This document shows positions 13,300 to 16,976 of a stretch of DNA of 16,976 nt, one piece after another; the first letter of the stretch is position 1; the number at the start of each line of letters is the position of its first letter. Both the position numbers and the translations under genes were made by a program. The stretch is from an uncultured Dokdonia sp. (GTDB lineage: Bacteria; Bacteroidota; Bacteroidia; Flavobacteriales; Flavobacteriaceae), in NCBI GenBank assembly GCA_937124495.1, contig CAKZKZ010000056.1:1-16976 (forward strand), in the 5' to 3' direction. The notes under the pieces were generated by a model. The model was given only the letters and a program-made list of their open reading frames with translations, had not been told where the DNA came from and searched no databases.

Positions 13300-15707
13300 T
13301 ATCTTGTTTTAAATGTTATTTTATGTTTCAGGCCATCTTTTACACCAATTATGGAAATTGAAGAATTATTATATTCTTCAATAATAGATTTTACTATATA
13401 AAGTCCCAATCCTGTTCCGATTGTATCACCTTTTTTATCCTTTTTAGATGATTCCATTAATTTAAATATCTCTTCTGGATTATCTAAATATTGTTCATCT
13501 AATCCTTTACCATTATCTGAAAATCTGATTTCAATATTATCGCCTATTTTTTTCCAGTCTATTTCAATTAATTTCTGCTTACCCTTAATGCCTTTAAGAT
13601 AGTTCATAGAATTTGATAGCAGATTATTAAAAATTGAATCCATATCAACTTCAAATGCTCTTATGACATTTGAAGTATCGTTATTTCCTTTAAGACTTAT
13701 TTTAATATCTCTCTGCTCTAAAGCTTTGCTCCACGTTGATTTAAATTTTTCGAAATAATCACCAAAGTTTAGATTACTTCGTTCTCTTTTATCTCTTTTC
13801 AATGTATTTAAAGAATACTCTAGCCAATGCTTCAGTTTAGTATCTTCCTCCTGAATTAGTTTTATCATATAGAAAGGATTGTCGTCCTTATCTAATAATT
13901 TATTTAGTTTTTTCTCATTTAAGTGATTCTTTAGTTCTCTTAATAAAAAAGATGTACGAGGAATGAGTCTTGACCTAAGACTTTTAACTTCATGAGCAAA
14001 AGAAGATATTATCAATCCAACACTTGCAAGATTTCTTAAAAGTCGAATTTCGTCTTCTTTTTCGTCAAGTTCTCTAGTAAGAATTTGAACACCTTCTGCT
14101 AATGTTTCTTCTGTATTTGTAGAACCTGTATCACCTGCTGATTGTTCTCCTCCTTCTTGATTATTCTCTTTTTCTTTTCTTATTCTTTCTGCTTCTTCTT
14201 GAGCTTTCCTCTTTGCCTCAGCTTCCTTATTTTTCTTCTTATTCAATTCAGAAAAGTGGTACATTATTGTATTCCTGTCCTTTTCAAAAAAGGAAATCAT
14301 TTCTTTTATAATATTTTCAAAAAGAAAGAAAACATCATTTTCTATTATGCCTTCTCGACCTGATTTGTCTTGAAAACTTACATTATCTAATCTAGAAATG
14401 TTAATAGTACCTGCAATCTGATTAGGTCGAATCCTATAACCTCCTAATCTCTGTCCAGCACCTCCAGGGCTTTGAGATTGACGTTCTCCTAGTTTTAACC
14501 AATCTTGCCCATTCTCACCATATGGTCTTATTCTGAAATCATCCCTGAAAATTTTCACACCCCCAAATCTTTTTAGCCATGCTTTTCTACTTGCGCTACT
14601 AAAATTTTTATATGGATATTTTTTAAGATCTCCGTCTTGTTTATCATCTGATTTTGTGTTTTTTAAATAATAAAAACTAAAATCAAACTTTCCAACTTTA
14701 GAAATTAAATTAGGATCAATATCTTTAGACAGTATTAAATTTATGGGTTTTGATATAGTAATTGATTTTTTCTTAAAGTCTTCAAGGCGATATGGATGTT
14801 TTTTCATTGGATCGAAGTCAAAAACTTCAGTATATCTATTTTCTATAACTTCAATATCTAATTCATTTCTTGTAATTATGATTTCGACATTCCCATCATC
14901 GTCTGCTTTATATTTTGCCTCTACCTTATAATCATAATCATCATAATATGCCGTTTTAACTTTTCCAAAACTCTCATTGTCAGCATTTGAAAATAAATGG
15001 ATTTCAAAATCAGATTGTTCTTTTGGAGGGAGAAGCATTTCCAAATTACTAAATAGATTATTTAATTGGTCAATTTCCCAATTATCATTTAAATCAGAAA
15101 TCTCGATTATAGTTCCACTCTCAAAAGATGATTCATTTAACAACTTTATGAGTCTTTCATTATCAGAAAACCTATCCAGTATTTCTGCCTTAAGATTTAA
15201 ATCATTTTTATTTTCTAAGTCAGCTTTTACTTCTGAAACTGTTGTTCCTATCTGATCAAAATCACTCCAACTTACTTTCCAAAAAAGACCGTTTTTTGTT
15301 TTTTTAGAAACCGTTAATAATTCTGTAATTAATCCAAGTCTATTTAAAGCGAATCTCCCAATACCTTTAGCTCCTGTTTTGACTCTTCCATTATCAGATA
15401 AATGTTGATAAAGTTTATCATCTGTTCCAATCGTCATCCATTGATTTGAAATGGTGTCTTTTGTCATTCCTATTCCACTATCTATTATATAGATTTTACT
15501 TTTCTGTTTATCTGTTTCATAAAGTGTTTCACCTTCGTCATTTTCAGTTTCTATATAAACCAAATCAAATATTAAAATACAGTTAGCACTATCAGCGTCG
15601 TAAGTATTTTTAACTAATTCAATTATTGCACCTTCTTCATTTGAAAAATTTTCTAAGCCAATTAATTTAGCTGTTCTTGCTGATACTTTAAATGGTATTT
15701 TTGACAT
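13299..15707 (-). CDS. Double GHKL ATPase: HSP90/MORC-like N-terminus plus histidine-kinase-like C-terminus
   Basis: 802 residues from ATG 15707, which lies 1 base after the regulator stop and starts MSKIPFKVSARTAKLIG; an upstream ATG at 15734 would only overlap that gene. N-terminal GHKL ATPase: IIELVKNTYDADS (E30, N34, D37), IIDSGIGM (75-81) and GAKGIGRFAL (112-121), as in MutL/HSP90/MORC-type ATPases. A middle region (about 200-480) without clear family follows. Then come a charged coiled coil and a Gly/Thr-rich linker (about 485-540), an H-box-like helix ISSFAHEVKSLRSRL (H572), and a second GHKL domain with N695/N699, DNGKG (731-735) and GTGLGL (764-769). No membrane segment, so cytoplasmic. 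The layout suggests an ATP-dependent sensor or clamp that passes phosphate to the receiver made by the next gene. Both ATPase modules look complete. Confidence 0.88.
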   Translation of the reverse strand: MSKIPFKVSARTAKLIGLENFSNEEGAIIELVKNTYDADSANCILIFDLVYIETENDEGETLYETDKQKSKIYIIDSGIGMTKDTISNQWMTIGTDDKLYQHLSDNGRVKTGAKGIGRFALNRLGLITELLTVSKKTKNGLFWKVSWSDFDQIGTTVSEVKADLENKNDLNLKAEILDRFSDNERLIKLLNESSFESGTIIEISDLNDNWEIDQLNNLFSNLEMLLPPKEQSDFEIHLFSNADNESFGKVKTAYYDDYDYKVEAKYKADDDGNVEIIITRNELDIEVIENRYTEVFDFDPMKKHPYRLEDFKKKSITISKPINLILSKDIDPNLISKVGKFDFSFYYLKNTKSDDKQDGDLKKYPYKNFSSASRKAWLKRFGGVKIFRDDFRIRPYGENGQDWLKLGERQSQSPGGAGQRLGGYRIRPNQIAGTINISRLDNVSFQDKSGREGIIENDVFFLFENIIKEMISFFEKDRNTIMYHFSELNKKKNKEAEAKRKAQEEAERIRKEKENNQEGGEQSAGDTGSTNTEETLAEGVQILTRELDEKEDEIRLLRNLASVGLIISSFAHEVKSLRSRLIPRTSFLLRELKNHLNEKKLNKLLDKDDNPFYMIKLIQEEDTKLKHWLEYSLNTLKRDKRERSNLNFGDYFEKFKSTWSKALEQRDIKISLKGNNDTSNVIRAFEVDMDSIFNNLLSNSMNYLKGIKGKQKLIEIDWKKIGDNIEIRFSDNGKGLDEQYLDNPEEIFKLMESSKKDKKGDTIGTGLGLYIVKSIIEEYNNSSISIIGVKDGLKHKITFKTR

Positions 15708-15708
15708 A

Positions 15709-15909
15709 TTAAATTTTACTTTTATTTGATACAACTAAATCTTTTACATCAACATCTAAAATTTCAGCAATTTCATTCAAAACTTCTAAACTTGGTTGTG
15801 ACCTATTTTGAACATAGGAATTCACCATGTTATAGCTTTTTCCAAGTTTTTCAGATAGCCAAACTTGTTTAATCCCTTTAGCATCTAGTATTTCTTTAAT
15901 GCAATTCAT
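15709..15909 (-). CDS. XRE-family (Cro/CI-type) transcriptional regulator
   Basis: 66 residues, a single helix-turn-helix domain of HTH_3 type: KEILDAKGIKQVWLSEKLG is the first helix pair, KSYNMVNSYVQNRSQPSLE the recognition helix and turn, and LNEIAEILDVDVKDL the closing helices. It is the first gene of the cassette, with its stop 1 base before the next start. Small XRE proteins in this place act as controller proteins in restriction-modification and toxin systems, binding a dyad near their own promoter. A 14-bp dyad stands 24 bases upstream of this ATG, so autoregulation is likely. Confidence 0.9.
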   Translation of the reverse strand: MNCIKEILDAKGIKQVWLSEKLGKSYNMVNSYVQNRSQPSLEVLNEIAEILDVDVKDLVVSNKSKI

Positions 15910-15932
15910 TTGATTATTTTAATAGATTAAAT

Positions 15933-15969
15933 ATATAATAATATCTTGAAATATGAGATATTATTATAT
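15933..15969. promoter_or_regulatory. 14-bp dyad, probable operator of the XRE-led cassette
   Basis: atataataatatct (15933-15946) is exactly complementary to agatattattatat (15956-15969), spacer 9 bases. The near edge is 24 bases from the XRE start codon, where the promoter and controller site would be expected. The arms are almost only A/T, so a chance or cruciform-only origin is possible, but 14 of 14 pairs is long. Confidence 0.6.
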
Positions 15970-16301
15970 GCTTAAATTGTTCAATTAGGAATGATATCTT
16001 TTTACGCATATTCTTAAAGAAATCTTTTACATAAACCCGTAAACCAAAATAAATACCACCACTATACCATTTCATGTAAGCAAACCCCAAAAAACACCCA
16101 ACCACCACCCTACTCTCCAAATGTTAACACCTCTTAAAAATTCCTTAATGCCTCTTAAAAATTTCCCATTTAATAGTACTTTCAATGGCATAAAAGGAAT
16201 TAAACCAAAATCCCGTTGAAAAAACGGGATTAGTTCAGTTTTTAATTTTGTGTATGTCTTACAGACGTCTCAAAATTAAGTTTCACTAACAAACTCAAAA
16301 C
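15970..16301. promoter_or_regulatory. Divergent intergenic region between the cassette and the M14 gene
   Basis: No supported gene. It contains a direct repeat cctcttaaaaatt at 16130-16142 and 16151-16163, exactly 21 bases apart (two helix turns), and a hairpin aatcccgtt (16209-16217) / aacgggatt (16223-16231) with a 5-base loop. The hairpin is followed by a broken T-run on the plus strand and by TTTTGGTTT on the minus strand, so it may be a weak terminator or a leader structure of the M14 gene. Confidence 0.4.
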
Positions 16302-16976
16302 ATGAATAAAAACTATCTACTCTCACTACTAGTAGTTTTCTCGATGTGTTATGGTACCATTGCACAAACAGACTATCGTAATGAGCAGCAAGTCACTGCT
16401 GCGCTTAATAGTATTGCTTCCAAAGGCGGTGCAAAAGCCAAACTCACCTCGCTGGTCAAAACAGCGGGCGGAAAAGACATCTGGATGCTCACCTTATCTG
16501 ATGGAAATCCTGAAAGTCATCCCGGCATTGCCATTATGGGCGGGGTACAAGGAGATCACTTATTAGGTACAGAATTGGCTATACACATGGCAGAAAACAT
16601 CGTCACCAATCATCCTGAAGTACTTAAAAAAACGACTTTCTATATTTTCCCGAATCTAAGCCCAGATGCAACGGCTCAGTATTTTGCAGCCACCAAATTT
16701 GCTAGACATGGGAACGCGACCAAAACAGATGATGATCGTGACGGACAGACCAATGAAGATGGTTTTGAAGACTTAAATGGAGATGGCATCATCACCATGA
16801 TGCGTATCGAAGATCCGACGGGTGTTTATAAAATGCTGGAAGAAGATAATCGGGTGATGGTGATGTCAGATCCTAATAAAGGAGAACGTGGCACCTACAA
16901 TCTACTTACCGAGGGGATGGATAATGATAAAGACGGTGATTTTAATGAAGACGGTCTAGGCGGTGTTGCGTTCAAT
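16302..16976 (+). CDS. Secreted M14-type zinc carboxypeptidase family protein (partial, 3' end outside window)
   Basis: 225 codons from ATG 16302 to the edge. The signal peptide is about 1-21 (MNKNYLLSLLVVFSMCYGTI, cut before QTDYR). The following part matches the start of M14 metallocarboxypeptidases: GGKDIWMLTLSDG, PGIAIMGGVQGDHLLGTELA, FYIFPNLSPDA. The canonical first zinc pair HxxE in GxHGxE is replaced by Q83 and H86 (GGVQGDHLLG). Two DxDxDG-rich loops, TDDDRDGQTNEDGFEDLNGDG (in pieces at 142-162) and DNDKDGDFNEDG (207-218), are calcium-binding-like and common in this subgroup. I recall relatives with GxxGxHLxGxE, so the change may be a subfamily trait. Codons are visibly richer in G+C than in the neighbouring cassette. 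It probably belongs to the stable genome flank and not to the cassette. Confidence 0.85.
   Translation, partial: MNKNYLLSLLVVFSMCYGTIAQTDYRNEQQVTAALNSIASKGGAKAKLTSLVKTAGGKDIWMLTLSDGNPESHPGIAIMGGVQGDHLLGTELAIHMAENIVTNHPEVLKKTTFYIFPNLSPDATAQYFAATKFARHGNATKTDDDRDGQTNEDGFEDLNGDGIITMMRIEDPTGVYKMLEEDNRVMVMSDPNKGERGTYNLLTEGMDNDKDGDFNEDGLGGVAFN

Noticed and set aside
10330..15909. Assignment of the cassette to Detocs, BREX, DISARM or Mza
   Set aside because: It shares single themes (kinase/receiver, methyltransferase, GHKL protein) but lacks their defining partners: no Detocs-type effector, no PglZ/BrxC, no DISARM helicase, no Z1/AIPR proteins.
15914..16120. 68-residue minus-strand reading frame upstream of the XRE gene
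   Set aside because: It covers the 14-bp dyad and the expected promoter of the cassette, has biased aromatic composition and no recognisable pattern; probably chance.

Overview
The window is AT-rich and looks like an accessory region of a marine Flavobacteriaceae chromosome (Bacteroidota). Grounds: LytTR response regulator paired with a TPR-type histidine kinase, A-rich leaders without Shine-Dalgarno sequences, the palindrome GCTTTCGCGAAAGC, and many short dispersed intergenic repeats of the kind common in this group. No RNA gene, CRISPR array or intact insertion sequence was seen.

Layout. 1-3643 (minus, runs off the left edge): a protein of at least 1214 residues with an N-terminal DUF4062-like domain and a long TPR-like helical array, the shape of a defence-type effector/sensor protein. 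3644-4136: its upstream region, a strong terminator and a palindrome. 4137-4445 (minus): small cysteine-containing protein, unknown. 4446-5037: repeat-rich, no gene. 5038-7522 (minus): coupled histidine kinase and LytTR response regulator. 7615-8604 (minus): two tandem paralogous beta-rich proteins sharing an identical 16-residue C-terminus and a similar leader. 8605-9055: terminator candidate and repeats. 9056-9514 (minus): small protein with a glycine-zipper membrane hairpin. 9515-10117: 600 bases of stacked dispersed repeats ending in a hexamer array. 10118-10327 (plus): remnant-like Rpn C-terminus. 10330-15909 (minus): a five-gene cassette. 15910-16301: upstream region with a large dyad. 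16302-end (plus): start of an M14-type secreted peptidase with unusual metal-site residues.

The most interesting unit is the five-gene cassette: XRE regulator, a protein with two GHKL ATPase modules and a histidine-kinase-like H-box, a stand-alone receiver (REC) protein, an HNH endonuclease and an Eco57I-like adenine methyltransferase. Every junction overlaps or is 1 base apart, so the five are almost certainly made together. It reads as a restriction-modification-like system under phosphorelay or ATPase control. The methyltransferase carries KPPY in place of the expected NPPY catalytic motif, so methylation may be lost or altered. I cannot match this exact gene set to a named defence system from memory; whether it is undescribed needs a neighbourhood search.
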